From Xanthobacteraceae bacterium (GTDB lineage: Bacteria; Pseudomonadota; Alphaproteobacteria; Rhizobiales; Xanthobacteraceae), in the NCBI GenBank assembly GCA_019750915.1, contig JAIENY010000067.1, positions 35,363 to 99,362 on the forward strand: a stretch of DNA of 64,000 bases. Reading direction: 5' to 3'. The first letter of the stretch is position 1. Every line of letters starts with the position of its first letter. A model generated the notes under the pieces. It saw only the letters and a list, made by a program, of their open reading frames with translations, was not told the DNA's origin and ran no database searches. Made by a program: the position numbers and the translations under genes. Positions 21,053-30,888 of this stretch are shown piece after piece.

Positions 21053-22651
21053 ATGCTCTATTTCAACCGCTGGAAGGCTTTAGCGGTCATCCTGACGGCA
21101 CTCGTCGTAGGCCTGTGCGCGGTTCCGAACTTCTTCCCCGAGGCCACCGTGAAGACCTGGCCGGCCTGGGCGCAGCGCAGGCTTGTGCTCGGCCTGGATT
21201 TGCAGGGCGGTTCACACCTTCTGCTGGAAGTCGATGCCAACTCCGTGAAAAAGGACCAGCTTGAGCAGGTTCGCGATGACGTACGCCGTCAGCTGCGCGA
21301 TGCCAAAATCGGCTACACTGGCCTTGGTATCAAGGGCGACAATGTCGAGGTGCGGGTCAAGGATGCTGACCTGACCGCAGCGTTGGCCAAGCTGCGCGAA
21401 CTGTCGCAACCGATCGCTGGCGCGTTCGGCGGTAACGGCCAGCGCAGCCTCGATGTCATGGATGCCGGAGGAGGTCTCGTCCGTCTGACGGTGTCTGAAG
21501 CGGCGATCCGGGAGCGGGTCAGGCAGGCAGTCGATCAGTCGATCCAGATCATCGAACGGCGTGTCAACGAACTTGGCACCGTCGAACCTTTGATCCAGCG
21601 TCAGGGCTCAGACCGCGTTCTGGTGCAGGTGCCCGGCTTGCAGGACCCGACTCATCTGAAGCAAATCCTGGGCAAGACCGCCAAGATGGATTTCCGGCTG
21701 GTCGATACGAGTGTTTCGCCTGAGCAGGCGCTTCAGGGCAGGGTTCCTCTGGATTCCGAAGTGCTGAAGGGCACCGAGCCGCCTCACGTTCCATATGTCG
21801 TGAAAAAGCAGGTTCTGGTTTCGGGAGCGGACCTGACCGACGCCCAGCCGAGCTTCGACCAGCGCACAGGCCAGCCGGTCGTGACGTTCCGCTTCAATTC
21901 GAGCGGGGCGCGCAAATTCGCCCAAGCGACGACCGAGAACGTCAAGCAACCCTTCGCGATCATTCTCGACAACGAAGTGATTTCCGCTCCGGTGATCCAG
22001 GAGCCGATCACCGGCGGATCGGGTCAAATCTCGGGCAGCTTCACCGTGCAGCAGGCGAACGACCTTGCTATTCTGCTGCGCGCCGGCGCGCTGCCGGCAC
22101 CGCTCACCATCATCGAGGAGCGCACCGTCGGTCCGGGTCTGGGGCAGGACTCGATCGCTGCTGGTGAGCTTGCGTCTTATGTCGGCTCCGTCCTCGTCAT
22201 CGTTTTCATGACGCTGACTTACCGGCTGTTCGGCCTGTTTGCGAACATCGCGGTCGCAATCAACGTGGCGATGATCTTCGGCATTCTCTCCCTGCTCAAT
22301 GCGACGCTGACGCTGCCGGGTATTGCCGGCATCGTGCTTACTGTCGGCATCGCCGTGGATTCGAACGTGCTGATCTATGAACGTATTCGAGAAGAGGTGC
22401 GCAATGGGCGCAACGCCATCTCGGCGATCGATGCTGGTTTCAGCCGCGCGCTTTCGACCATTCTTGACTCCAATATCACGACGTTCATCGCCGCCGCGGT
22501 GTTGTTCTACATCGGCACCGGACCGGTTCGCGGATTTGCCGTGACGCTCGGTATTGGAATCGTCACTACCGTTTTTACGGCCTTTACGGTCACGCGCCTG
22601 ATCGTCGCCACCTGGGTGCGATGGAAACGGCCGCAGACCGTGCCGATCTGA
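21053..22651 (+). CDS. secD: Protein translocase subunit SecD
   Basis: SecD uses the proton gradient to finish Sec-dependent export from the periplasmic side. The 532-residue product has one N-terminal membrane helix, LVLGLDLQGGSHLLLEVD, a large periplasmic domain with repeated P1/P4 sections and five C-terminal membrane helices containing GIAVDSNVLIYERIREE. A GTG-started secF follows after ten bases. Confidence 0.96.
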   Translation: MLYFNRWKALAVILTALVVGLCAVPNFFPEATVKTWPAWAQRRLVLGLDLQGGSHLLLEVDANSVKKDQLEQVRDDVRRQLRDAKIGYTGLGIKGDNVEVRVKDADLTAALAKLRELSQPIAGAFGGNGQRSLDVMDAGGGLVRLTVSEAAIRERVRQAVDQSIQIIERRVNELGTVEPLIQRQGSDRVLVQVPGLQDPTHLKQILGKTAKMDFRLVDTSVSPEQALQGRVPLDSEVLKGTEPPHVPYVVKKQVLVSGADLTDAQPSFDQRTGQPVVTFRFNSSGARKFAQATTENVKQPFAIILDNEVISAPVIQEPITGGSGQISGSFTVQQANDLAILLRAGALPAPLTIIEERTVGPGLGQDSIAAGELASYVGSVLVIVFMTLTYRLFGLFANIAVAINVAMIFGILSLLNATLTLPGIAGIVLTVGIAVDSNVLIYERIREEVRNGRNAISAIDAGFSRALSTILDSNITTFIAAAVLFYIGTGPVRGFAVTLGIGIVTTVFTAFTVTRLIVATWVRWKRPQTVPI

Positions 22652-22661
22652 GGATATCGCT

Positions 22662-23672
22662 GTGACAACGCCCCATATCGTTATTCTTGGCCTCGCGATC
22701 TTCATTGTCGTTCTGACGGTGCTGAGCATCTACGGTGTCATTCCTTCGCTGCGCGTCGTACCGGACAACACAAATTTCCATTTCATGGATTTTCGCCGCT
22801 TCAGCTTCCCGACCTCGGCGCTGCTGTCGATTCTTGCGATCACGCTTTACTTCACCCACGGCCTGAATTTCGGGATCGACTTCAAGGGTGGCACGCTGCT
22901 GGAAATCGCGGAAAAATCCGGGCCAGCCGATCTGTCCAAGCTGCGTTCTGAACTCGGGGCGCTTGGTCTCGGTGACGTTCAGTTGCAACAATTCGGCGGA
23001 CCGTCCAACGTGTTGATCCGCGTCGCGGAGCAACCGGGTGGCGATGCCGCGCAACAGGCGGCGGTGCAAAAGGTCCGTGACACCCTCGGCGATACGGTCG
23101 ATTATCGACGCGTCGAAGTCGTCGGACCTCGTGTCTCCGGCGAGTTGTTGGCCTACGGCACGCTGGGGCTGATGCTCGCGATCGGAAGCATCCTGGTTTA
23201 TCTGTGGTTCCGGTTCGAATGGCAGTTCGCGCTCGGCGCGATGGTGGCGAACGTCCATGATCTCGTGCTGACCATCGGTTTCATGTCGATTACGCAGATC
23301 GACTTCGATCTGACGTCGATCGCGGCGCTTCTTACCATTCTCGGCTACTCGCTGAACGATACGGTTGTGATCTATGACCGTATCCGCGAACTGCTGCGGC
23401 GTTACAAAAAGATGCCGATGGAGGATTTGCTCAATCAATCGATCAACTCGACGTTGTCACGCTCAATCATCACCCACGTCACGGTGACGCTTGCGCTGCT
23501 TGCGCTGCTTCTGTTCGGCGGTAAGGCGATCCACTCCTTTGCCGCAACGATGATGTTTGGCGTCGTGCTGGTCGGTACCTATACCTCGATCTTCATCGCC
23601 GCGCCGATGCTGATCTATCTTGGCGTCGGCAATCGTCGTGGCAGTGCCGACGACAAGCCGCCGAAGCCGTGA
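22662..23672 (+). CDS. secF: Protein translocase subunit SecF
   Basis: SecF partners SecD. The 336-residue product starts with GTG at 22662 and has GLNFGIDFKGGTLLEI, a periplasmic loop and the SecF helices with YSLNDTVVIYDRIRE. The stop overlaps the GTG start of the next gene by four bases, so secF and the Mth938-like gene are coupled. Confidence 0.95.
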   Translation: MTTPHIVILGLAIFIVVLTVLSIYGVIPSLRVVPDNTNFHFMDFRRFSFPTSALLSILAITLYFTHGLNFGIDFKGGTLLEIAEKSGPADLSKLRSELGALGLGDVQLQQFGGPSNVLIRVAEQPGGDAAQQAAVQKVRDTLGDTVDYRRVEVVGPRVSGELLAYGTLGLMLAIGSILVYLWFRFEWQFALGAMVANVHDLVLTIGFMSITQIDFDLTSIAALLTILGYSLNDTVVIYDRIRELLRRYKKMPMEDLLNQSINSTLSRSIITHVTVTLALLALLLFGGKAIHSFAATMMFGVVLVGTYTSIFIAAPMLIYLGVGNRRGSADDKPPKP

Positions 23673-24052
23673 GCAGGAAACGGCCTGACGTCGCACATTT
23701 CCCGCGCCCTGCGCCGATCGAAGCATACGGGCAGGGCGGTTTCCGTTTTGCCGACATGTCACACCGCGGCTCCCTGATCTGCCTGCCAAGCGGCATCTGG
23801 GCATGGGATGTTACGCGGGCCGCCGATATCGACGAGGCCGCCTTTGCCGGTGTGTTCGAGAACGCAGGTCTGATCGACACTCTAGTTATCGGGACCGGCA
23901 AGGACGTCTGGCTGCCGCCGGCGGCGTTGCGCGAGCGGCTTCGTGCCCAGCGTATCGTCATCGATCCGATGCAAACCGGCCCCGCCATTACCACATACAA
24001 CATTATGCTCGGTGAGGGCCGACGCGTCGCAGCGGCTCTGATAGCAGTATGA
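23669..24052 (+). CDS. Mth938-like domain protein (DUF498)
   Basis: The 127-residue product (GTG start inside the secF stop) has the Mth938/NDUFAF3-like fold: INEL-type N-terminus, FADMSHRGSLICLPSGI, a conserved VIGTGKD turn and ITTYNIMLGEGRRVAAALIAV. Eukaryotic homologues help assemble complex I; the bacterial role is not established. Position after secDF and before a squalene-synthase-like gene is characteristic of alphaproteobacteria. Confidence 0.88.
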   Translation: MSRKRPDVAHFPRPAPIEAYGQGGFRFADMSHRGSLICLPSGIWAWDVTRAADIDEAAFAGVFENAGLIDTLVIGTGKDVWLPPAALRERLRAQRIVIDPMQTGPAITTYNIMLGEGRRVAAALIAV

Positions 24053-24921
24053 CACAGAAAAATCCGGTCAATGACGACGCCGCCTATTGCGCGGATCTTG
24101 TCCGCTCGCACGACTTTGCGGGTTACGCGTCGGCGCTTTTCCTGCCGTCGCAGGCCCGGCGGCCGGTGCTGGCGTTGCATGCCTTCGACATCGAGCTGCG
24201 GCGTATCCGTGACCACATCACCCAGCCGCTTCCGGGCGAAATCCGGTTGCAGTGGTGGCGCGATCTGATCGAGAGCGAAGCGCGAGGAGATGTCGAGAGC
24301 AACCCGGTCGCTGCTGAGTTGATCGAGGCGATTTCGCGCCATGAACTGCCGCGGCAACAGCTTTCACGTCTGATCGATGCGCGCGTGTTCGACCTCTACG
24401 ACGATCCAATGCCTTCGCTCGATGCGCTTGAGCGGTATTGCGACGATACCGACGGACAACTGTTCTCGCTAACGGCGCGGATTATGGGCGATGCGTCTGA
24501 AGAAATGGAGGAGGTGGCGCGCCACGCCGGCACAGCACAGGGGCTTGCCCGCGTGATTTCTTTGCTGCCGGTTCACGCAGCGCGGGGGCAGCTTTATCTG
24601 CCGGCGGACGTTCTCAGACAAGCAGAGGCGCAGGAGGCTGATATCTTCGCAGGACAACGCACGCCTGCGTTGCAGGTCGTGCTCGATCGCCTCGGCGGCG
24701 CCGCTCAGTCGGCGCTGGATGCGGCGATGGACTTGTTGTGCTCAGTGCCTGAGGAAGCGTCGCGGGCATTTATTTCGCTGACTTTGGTACAGCGCAATCT
24801 GCAGCAGATCGGCCTGCGCGACGAAGATGCCTTCGCGCGCACGCCGCCATCGAGGTTGCGGGTTTTGTGGACGCTATGGCGGGCTTCGCGGGCGCGGTGT
24901 TTCAAGCCGGCAGAACCCTGA
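24049..24921 (+). CDS. Squalene/phytoene synthase-family protein, NDUFAF6-like
   Basis: This 290-residue protein has the trans-isoprenyl synthase fold (FAGYASALFLPSQARRPVLALHAFDIELRRIRDHI, then YCDDTDGQLFSLTARIMG). The first aspartate-rich segment is degenerate and the second DxxxD motif of true squalene or phytoene synthases is not visible. With the Mth938-like gene directly upstream (four-base overlap), a complex I assembly role like mitochondrial NDUFAF6 is more likely than terpene synthesis; this is inference from motif loss and context. Confidence 0.82.
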   Translation: MTQKNPVNDDAAYCADLVRSHDFAGYASALFLPSQARRPVLALHAFDIELRRIRDHITQPLPGEIRLQWWRDLIESEARGDVESNPVAAELIEAISRHELPRQQLSRLIDARVFDLYDDPMPSLDALERYCDDTDGQLFSLTARIMGDASEEMEEVARHAGTAQGLARVISLLPVHAARGQLYLPADVLRQAEAQEADIFAGQRTPALQVVLDRLGGAAQSALDAAMDLLCSVPEEASRAFISLTLVQRNLQQIGLRDEDAFARTPPSRLRVLWTLWRASRARCFKPAEP

Positions 24922-25104
24922 GCGTTACGCCGCTGCGGTCATTCGAATTTGATCCGCGACCCAAATATCAAATCGGCCAACGCGCGGGCTCCCGCGCCAA
25001 GCCGTTCAGCGCATGAAAGCTCCCGATCAGCAGGAACTTTCACCCGCCGTTCATGGAACATCCGTTTATTATCAGCCCAACGAGACATCACTCCGGGGCC
25101 GTAG

Positions 25105-25815
25105 ATGCGCGCCGCAATTCTCGCAAGCTGTCTTTTGCTGGTCGCTTTCTGTCTCGATGGCATTCCGGCGTATGCAACATCCGTCGATCAAAGCACGGTT
25201 TCCGTCGGCGGAGTTTCCGCGGCCCTGCTGAAGCCCGCGCATCCACATGGAGGGATCATCCTGCTCTCCGGGGGAAGTGGTATGATCGGGGTTGGTCCCG
25301 GTGGCACGATCTCGAAAGGGGGCAATCAATTGGTGCGCACCAGGCTGGCTTACGCTTCGCGTGGTTTTGCCGTCCTCGTTCCCGACTGTTGTGTCGATGT
25401 TGCAGCCGCAGTCAAATACATGCGCGACTTCGGGCATGTGACGCTTGTGGGGACAAGTCGAGGGACGCTACGTGCCGCGCGTGGCATCGCTGCGGGCGCC
25501 CGGCCTGACCGGCTGGTTCTGACCTCCGGCTTTCTTAGTAATGCTTCGGGGGATTCCAATAATGTGATGAACCTTCTGGGCTCGCCGTCCGCGCTGCCGC
25601 CGACGCTGATTGTCCATCATCGGCAGGATGGTTGCCGCGTGACAGCACCTGCGGGCGTCGCGCCATTCCTGGCCTGGGCCAAGGACAAGGCACACGCTGT
25701 CTGGCTCGATGGCGGAGCCAGCGAGGGCAGACTGTGCGGCGCACGGGCGCATCACGGCTTTAATGGTCTCGACGGTCAGGTGGTCTCAGTTGTCGCAGGC
25801 TTTGCCGCGCGGTAG
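25105..25815 (+). CDS. Secreted alpha/beta hydrolase
   Basis: The 236-residue product begins with a signal peptide (MRAAILASCLLLVAFCLDGIPAYA). The nucleophile elbow is VGTSRGTL, an acidic candidate lies in HHRQDGC and a histidine in HHGFNGLD, consistent with a dienelactone-hydrolase-like catalytic triad. The segment before the elbow is short relative to related rhizobial proteins. Substrate unknown. It converges on trmFO. Confidence 0.75.
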   Translation: MRAAILASCLLLVAFCLDGIPAYATSVDQSTVSVGGVSAALLKPAHPHGGIILLSGGSGMIGVGPGGTISKGGNQLVRTRLAYASRGFAVLVPDCCVDVAAAVKYMRDFGHVTLVGTSRGTLRAARGIAAGARPDRLVLTSGFLSNASGDSNNVMNLLGSPSALPPTLIVHHRQDGCRVTAPAGVAPFLAWAKDKAHAVWLDGGASEGRLCGARAHHGFNGLDGQVVSVVAGFAAR

Positions 25816-25889
25816 ATGCGTGCCAATGAATGTAATCAGTGGGCCGCCATTCACACCGTGAAGATTTCCACGTCGCTCTTACCGTAAAT

Positions 25890-27320
25890 TTAAGCGGCAT
25901 CCGCCATGTGCAGATCGTCCATGATCCAACGGTCCAGATCGGCCAACGCGCGGGCACTCAACGCCTGCTTTTTTGCGATCGTCTTTTCGTTGCCGCGCAG
26001 GCGTGTGCCATCCGGTTTTCTGGTCGGAGCGGATGCGAGCGGTGGAAACAATCCGAAATTGATATTCATCGGCTGGAACGAACGCGGCCCCACGTCCAGT
26101 GTCTCGATATGGCCACCGGTAATATGATTAAGCAGAGCGCCAAGCGCAGTGGTCGCAGGTGGCGGTGTCACGGCCTGTCCGGTGAACTCCGCCGCCGTGA
26201 ACAACCCGGCAAGCAAGCCTATACCGGCTGACTCGACATAACCTTCGCACCCGGTCATCTGTCCCGCAAACCGAAGCCGAGGCTGTGTTTTCAGCCGCAG
26301 TTGCGTATCCAGCAGCTTCGGCGAATTCAGAAACGTGTTGCGATGCAGGCCGCCAAGGCGAGCGAATTCGGCATGTTCCAAACCGGGGATCATGCGCAGG
26401 GTCTGCGTTTGCGCGCCGTATTTCAGTTTGGTTTGAAAGCCGACGATGTTGTAGAGCGTACCGAGCTTGTTGTCCTGACGGAGCTGCACCACAGCGTAAG
26501 GTTTCACAGTTGGGTTATGTGCATTGGTGAGGCCGACCGGCTTCATCGGGCCGTGCCGCAACGTCTCAACACCGCGTTCCGCCATCACCTCAATCGGAAG
26601 GCAGCCGTCGAAGTATGGCGTACTGGTTTCCCATTCCTTGAAGTCGGCTTTTTCGCCGGCGAGGAGCGCTGCGACAAAGGCGTGATATTGCTCCTGCGAC
26701 ATCGGGCAGTTGATGTAATCGGCGCCATTGCCGCCGGGACCGACCTTGTCGTAGCGCGACTGGAACCACGCGACATTCATGTCAATCGAATCCCGGTGCA
26801 CGATCGGTGCAATGGCGTCGAAAAAGGCGAGGGAGTCTTCCCCGCTCAGATCCCGGATGGCGTCGGCTAGCGCGGCTGAGGTGAGCGGGCCGGTCGCAAT
26901 AACGACGTTCCGCCAGTCTTCCGGCGGCAGGCCGCCAACCTCACGGCGGTCGATGCTCACGAGGGAATGGCTCTGCAGAGCCGCGCTCACGGCCTCCGAA
27001 AAGCCCTCGCGGTCGACAGCGAGCGCGCCTCCGGCAGGCACCTGATTGGCGTCGGCAGCGCGCATGATCAGAGAATTCAACTTGCGTAGCTCTGCGTGAA
27101 GCAGGCCGACGGCGTTGTTCGCGGCATCGTCAGAACGAAACGAGTTTGAGCAGACGAGCTCGGCCAGTTTGTCGGTGCGATGGGCGTCTGTGCCCCGTAC
27201 AGGCCGCATCTCGTGGAGAACGACCCGAATCCCGCGTTGTGCGATCTGCCAAGCTGCTTCGGAACCGGCAAGGCCACCGCCGATGATGTGGACGATGTCT
27301 GAAGTTGGAGCGTTTGTCAT
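25890..27320 (-). CDS. trmFO: Methylenetetrahydrofolate-tRNA-(uracil-5-)-methyltransferase
   Basis: TrmFO makes m5U54 in the tRNA T-loop using methylenetetrahydrofolate and FAD. The N-terminal FAD site is [20 protein letters not shown], with VVLHEMRP following, and the family blocks [32 protein letters not shown] and [22 protein letters not shown] are present. ATG at 27320 has AGGTG eight bases upstream; a GTG at 27329 is possible. Product about 476 residues, normal length. A terminator and a DUF1127 gene lie upstream on the same strand. Confidence 0.95.
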   Translation of the reverse strand: MTNAPTSDIVHIIGGGLAGSEAAWQIAQRGIRVVLHEMRPVRGTDAHRTDKLAELVCSNSFRSDDAANNAVGLLHAELRKLNSLIMRAADANQVPAGGALAVDREGFSEAVSAALQSHSLVSIDRREVGGLPPEDWRNVVIATGPLTSAALADAIRDLSGEDSLAFFDAIAPIVHRDSIDMNVAWFQSRYDKVGPGGNGADYINCPMSQEQYHAFVAALLAGEKADFKEWETSTPYFDGCLPIEVMAERGVETLRHGPMKPVGLTNAHNPTVKPYAVVQLRQDNKLGTLYNIVGFQTKLKYGAQTQTLRMIPGLEHAEFARLGGLHRNTFLNSPKLLDTQLRLKTQPRLRFAGQMTGCEGYVESAGIGLLAGLFTAAEFTGQAVTPPPATTALGALLNHITGGHIETLDVGPRSFQPMNINFGLFPPLASAPTRKPDGTRLRGNEKTIAKKQALSARALADLDRWIMDDLHMADAA

Positions 27321-27384
27321 GACAGACACCTACGGTGCTGCCGGCCGTAGTGCAACGTAGATCGCTTAAATGGGATTCTGCGGG

Positions 27385-27420
27385 TAAAAAAGACAACGCC
27401 CGCACGAAGCGGGCGTTGTC
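27385..27420 (-). terminator. Rho-independent terminator of the DUF1127 gene
   Basis: A perfect 12-bp stem (27392-27403 with 27409-27420, loop ACGAA) is followed on the minus strand by a run of six or more T (A tract at 27386-27391). It separates the DUF1127 gene from trmFO. Confidence 0.92.
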
Positions 27421-27441
27421 TTGACCGAATACAATCAGGCT

Positions 27442-27597
27442 TTAGCTGCGGGTAAATCCGCCAGCTGCGACGCGCTCGATATCGGCGCGATCGAGACCGA
27501 TGTCAGCCAATTCACGAGGGCTGAGCTCTGTGAGCTCGTTATAGATCCGCCGATAATCACGGACGGTCTTGATCATCCGAATAAGAGAGAGAAACAT
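27442..27597 (-). CDS. Small DUF1127 (YjiS-like) protein
   Basis: Read by eye on the minus strand: ATG at 27597 to TAA at 27442, 51 residues beginning MFLSLIRMIKTVRDYRRIYNE and ending AAGGFTRS. It contains the DUF1127 signature ELTELSPRELADIGLDRADIERVA. DUF1127 proteins are small, Arg-rich and linked in other alphaproteobacteria to phosphate, RNA turnover or stress phenotypes. It has its own terminator at 27385-27420, so it is an independent unit. Confidence 0.9.
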   Translation of the reverse strand: MFLSLIRMIKTVRDYRRIYNELTELSPRELADIGLDRADIERVAAGGFTRS

Positions 27598-27750
27598 TTT
27601 ATTCTACCTTCTGAATATGTATTCAGCCTTTAAGCTGATCTGTGAGCTAAAATAGAGGATTCGTGCTGGTATACCAGCGCAATTGCTGCGATGCAGCTAA
27701 AACAAAAATGCATACCGAAAGTAATGAATTTGTATTCATTATTTAGTAAT

Positions 27751-27777
27751 AAAAGGGCCGCATAAGGCGGCCCTTTT
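27751..27777 (-). terminator. Terminator of the DJ-1/PfpI gene
   Basis: Stem of 11 bp (AAAAGGGCCGC with GCGGCCCTTTT, five-base loop) ending in a T tract on either strand; it starts just after the stop of the minus-strand DJ-1 gene. Confidence 0.9.
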
Positions 27778-27780
27778 ATA

Positions 27781-28341
27781 TCATGCGGCGGTTCGTTGGG
27801 TGTGTCTGCCCTCGCGGACCTCTTCAACGATCTTGGCAGAAAAGGCTTCGAGGTCGCCCGGATTGCGGGATGTGACAACGCCGTTGTCGGTGACGACTTG
27901 AGAGTCCTCCCACTTACCGCCCGCGTTGATGACGTCGGTCTTGATCGATTTGTAGGAGGTGACCCGTTTGCCCTGGATAATACCGGTTTCAATCAGAAGC
28001 CAGGGAGCGTGGCAGACCGCGGCCACCACTTTCTTTTGGTTGTAGATATCTTTGATAAACGAGAGGGCCTTTTGCTCGACGCGCAGCAGGTCCGGATTGA
28101 TCTGGCCTCCGGGCAGCACGAGCGCGTCATAGTCGCTAGGTGAAGCCTCGTCGATAGTCTTGTCGACCCGCACGGAGCGGCCCCAATCTTTCTTGTCCCA
28201 TCCCCTAATTTCTCCGGACTGGAGAGAGACGATGTCGACCGTGGCGCCGGCCGCCTTGAGTTTATCGCGAGGCACCTCCAGCTCCGCCTGCTCAAAGCCG
28301 TGAGTTGCGAGAATAGCGATCCGCTTACCTGATAGTTGCAT
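27781..28341 (-). CDS. DJ-1/PfpI-family protein
   Basis: From ATG 28341 (AAGGAAC upstream) the 186-residue product is a class I glutamine-amidotransferase-fold protein of the DJ-1/PfpI/YhbO type. It shows IAILATHGFEQAELEVPRD with the conserved glutamate, ALVLPGG and the nucleophile elbow AAVCHAPWLL. Family members act as general stress proteins, deglycases or proteases; which activity applies cannot be told. The open frame extends to 28434 but has no better site. Confidence 0.92.
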   Translation of the reverse strand: MQLSGKRIAILATHGFEQAELEVPRDKLKAAGATVDIVSLQSGEIRGWDKKDWGRSVRVDKTIDEASPSDYDALVLPGGQINPDLLRVEQKALSFIKDIYNQKKVVAAVCHAPWLLIETGIIQGKRVTSYKSIKTDVINAGGKWEDSQVVTDNGVVTSRNPGDLEAFSAKIVEEVREGRHTQRTAA

Positions 28342-28534
28342 GAGATGTTCCTTTCGTTCGGCCCGCCTGCGCGACCAACAGAAGAAGTTGCTCTGTGTTC
28401 CGCAGGAACTTTTCAAAAAACTGTTCCGGAACAAAGGGAAGAGGGGCCCTGATTAACGGTGCTCTCACTTTTTGTGTTGTACGTAGATTGACGAAGCATA
28501 GGCCACTCCGAACCCCTGTTTTTGAAGGCGACCA

Positions 28535-29233
28535 ATGGTTCTTGTCTCTCCTCAACACACTTCGTCGCCGTCTAAATTTCAGCGTTTTGTGGATACTTTC
28601 GTCTTCGAGCCCTATGCGGAATTTCCGCGAAAGCTCGTGGTGCTCGATCTCATCGAGCGACTGTTCATGTGCGTTGTCTATTGCCAGTTCGTCGCTCGGA
28701 TGTTGCTTAGTCTGCAGTTTCACATCGAGGCTGTCTTGATCATCATGGCCGAGACGTTGCCTATTGTTCTTATTCTCGGACGAAAACCATCTCGCACCAT
28801 GTCCGAAAACCGCATCGACTGGATTTTCGGACTTCTCGGGACTGTTGGGCCGCTTTTCGTTGTGGCCACCCATGTCAACGAATTGATTCCGGTCGCATCG
28901 ATTGGATATGCGGTAACAATTTTAGGAATGACCATTCAGGTCGCCGCGAAGATCTGTCTGGGGCGGAGTTTCGGGTTGGTTGCGGCCAATCGCGGGGTTA
29001 GAGTCCTGGGGCCGTACCGGTTTGTTCGCCATCCGATGTATGCTGGATATATGATCTCTTACGTCGGCATCCTGATGATGCTGCCTTCAGCGATCAATGC
29101 AATCATCTATGCCGCTGTTACAGTAATTCATGTGATCCGAATCCGGCGCGAGGAACGTGTCCTTGTTCAGGACCCCACGTACCGTGAATTCATGTCAAGA
29201 GTCAGATACCGCTTGATCCCTGGCGTTTTCTGA
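28535..29233 (+). CDS. Isoprenylcysteine carboxyl methyltransferase-family membrane protein
   Basis: The 232-residue product has about six predicted membrane segments and the ICMT/PEMT signature GPYRFVRHPMYAGYMISYVG near residue 165, followed by RIRREERVLVQDPTYREFMSRVRYRLIPGVF at the C-terminus, where the Glu-Glu pair contacts SAM in known structures. The bacterial substrate (a lipid or small thiol) is unknown. A strong hairpin follows its stop. Confidence 0.85.
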   Translation: MVLVSPQHTSSPSKFQRFVDTFVFEPYAEFPRKLVVLDLIERLFMCVVYCQFVARMLLSLQFHIEAVLIIMAETLPIVLILGRKPSRTMSENRIDWIFGLLGTVGPLFVVATHVNELIPVASIGYAVTILGMTIQVAAKICLGRSFGLVAANRGVRVLGPYRFVRHPMYAGYMISYVGILMMLPSAINAIIYAAVTVIHVIRIRREERVLVQDPTYREFMSRVRYRLIPGVF

Positions 29234-29256
29234 TTTCCCGACCGATCCTGTCGGAC

Positions 29257-29287
29257 TAGCGGCGACGCTGTGTAAGCGTCGCCGCTA
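29257..29287. terminator. Hairpin between convergent genes
   Basis: A perfect 13-bp stem (29257-29269 with 29275-29287, loop GTGTA) lies between the ICMT-like gene (+) and the DUF2189 gene (-). No long T tract follows on either side, but position and stem strength suggest a shared terminator. Confidence 0.8.
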
Positions 29288-29295
29288 ACGATAAT

Positions 29296-30201
29296 TCAAC
29301 CACCACTTATCCACGCGAACAGACTGGCCGGGAAATCCGCGGCAAAACGCTTCGCCTTCGGTGGCTGAGGTTCGGGCTGATACGGATTCGGGATTGGCTC
29401 GACCGTCTTTCGGTAAAGATGCCACGTCGCATGACCGACAACCGGTATCACGACCGCCAGTCCGACAAAGAACGGAAGTGAGCCGAGCAGCAGCAGGCCC
29501 GCCACGATCAATCCCCACGCGGTCATGACGGCGGGATTCTTGGCGACCGCCTTCATGGAGGTGAGCATGGCCTGCGGCATGGTGCCATGCCTGTCGAGCA
29601 GCAGAGGAAATGACACGACACTGACAAGCAATGCCAGGAACGCAAACAAAAGACCGACCCCACAACCGGTTGCAATGAGGAGCCAGCCCTTCCATGTCGT
29701 CAGAACGGCGCCAATGAAGTCAGGCATGCTTGCGGCAGGCTCATAGCCGAAGGTCGAAATGTAAATGGCCTGAGCTGTCGCAATCCATACCATGAACAGC
29801 ACCATCAACAGCAGGCCGAGCCCCAGCATTGCTCCAAGGGAGGGAGACGACAGCACGCGCAATGCATCACTTGCACGCGGTGTCTCGCCTATTTCTCGTC
29901 GTCGGCTCAACTCGTACAAACCGATCGCAGCGAACGGCCCTAGAAGGGCAAAGCCTGATGCCAGAGGAAACAGCAATGGCAGGATCGAATAGCCTAATGT
30001 CAGGCGTGCGATAACCAAGCCGATGACAGGGTAGATCAGAGCCAACATAATCGCGTGAGTGGGCATGGCCTTGAAGTCATCCCAACCCAGCTTCAGACTT
30101 TCGGCTAAATCGGAGAGGCTGAGACGCCGCACGATCGGCGTGGCCTCATAAGGGCGGTAAGGGGCGACATAAATGACAGTATCAGGTTGAGAAACAGACA
30201 T
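29296..30201 (-). CDS. DUF2189 integral membrane protein
   Basis: ATG at 30201 gives 301 residues with about six hydrophobic segments. The N-terminal region RRLSLSDLAESLKLGWDDFKAMPTHAIMLALIYPVIGL and the GLYELSRRREIGE loop are DUF2189 features. Function unknown; it is a polytopic inner-membrane protein and stands alone between terminators. Confidence 0.85.
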   Translation of the reverse strand: MSVSQPDTVIYVAPYRPYEATPIVRRLSLSDLAESLKLGWDDFKAMPTHAIMLALIYPVIGLVIARLTLGYSILPLLFPLASGFALLGPFAAIGLYELSRRREIGETPRASDALRVLSSPSLGAMLGLGLLLMVLFMVWIATAQAIYISTFGYEPAASMPDFIGAVLTTWKGWLLIATGCGVGLLFAFLALLVSVVSFPLLLDRHGTMPQAMLTSMKAVAKNPAVMTAWGLIVAGLLLLGSLPFFVGLAVVIPVVGHATWHLYRKTVEPIPNPYQPEPQPPKAKRFAADFPASLFAWISGG

Positions 30202-30483
30202 TGCAATTGCTCCCGGATCGTAACAGAGGGGTCGCTCCCGCAAATTAGCGACGGGGAGCGTCGTCCATTCCGTTGAGATAACGTCGGAACAAATCTTTGG
30301 TTCGGTGCGTTGGTGTTAGCATTCTTGCGTTTGTGGGTGGCGAAGGTCAGCGTCATTCCATTGTCACTGGTTAAGCCAAGAGTGCATTGGCAAAGTGGAC
30401 CCAGGGCGGGTAGGCTGCGGCGGACGACACGGGTGCCGTCAATCTCGATTTGTCTTTAAATTAAATTCCATTGGGAGTTCAGC

Positions 30484-30858
30484 ATGAGCATCTTTTCAAA
30501 GATCATGGGCGCAATCTTTGGCACAAAGGCCGACGCGGCCGAGCCTGCGGGTGGTGCAGGGACTGCGGCGGGTGGTACGGCAACCGCGGCTCCTGCTCAG
30601 TCCGTGGATGTCGCACCGATCCTGGACAAGGCGGTCGCGGCCAAGGGCGAGAAACTGGAATGGCGCACTTCAATTGTCGATTTGATGAAGGCGCTGGACA
30701 TCGACTCCAGCTTCGCCGCGCGCAAAGAACTGGCCAAGGAGCTTCACTACACGGGCGACACCAATGACTCGGCGTCAATGAACATTTGGCTGCACAAACA
30801 GGTCATGGACAAGCTCGCTGCAAACGGCGGCAAGCTCCCGCCGGACATCAAGCACTAA
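30484..30858 (+). CDS. DUF3597 protein
   Basis: The 124-residue product has an Ala/Gly-rich N-terminal segment after MSIFSKIMGAIFG and the DUF3597 domain: LEWRTSIVDLMKALDIDSSFAARKELAKEL, then MNIWLHKQVMDKLAANGGKLP. This resembles the LysM-associated or YcaC-neighbour type of small alpha-helical domain; role not known. A strong terminator follows. Confidence 0.88.
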   Translation: MSIFSKIMGAIFGTKADAAEPAGGAGTAAGGTATAAPAQSVDVAPILDKAVAAKGEKLEWRTSIVDLMKALDIDSSFAARKELAKELHYTGDTNDSASMNIWLHKQVMDKLAANGGKLPPDIKH

Positions 30859-30888
30859 CCGCCTGTCTTCTTAGTCGCCAGATACAGC

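Noticed and set aside
21608..22729. Minus-strand frame of 373 residues over secD
   Set aside because: Antisense to a clear secD gene with GC-rich codons; typical of shadow frames.
27600..27750. Possible riboswitch or small RNA between DUF1127 and the DJ-1 terminator
   Set aside because: Only A/T-rich sequence and TATTCA repeats, no conserved secondary structure visible.
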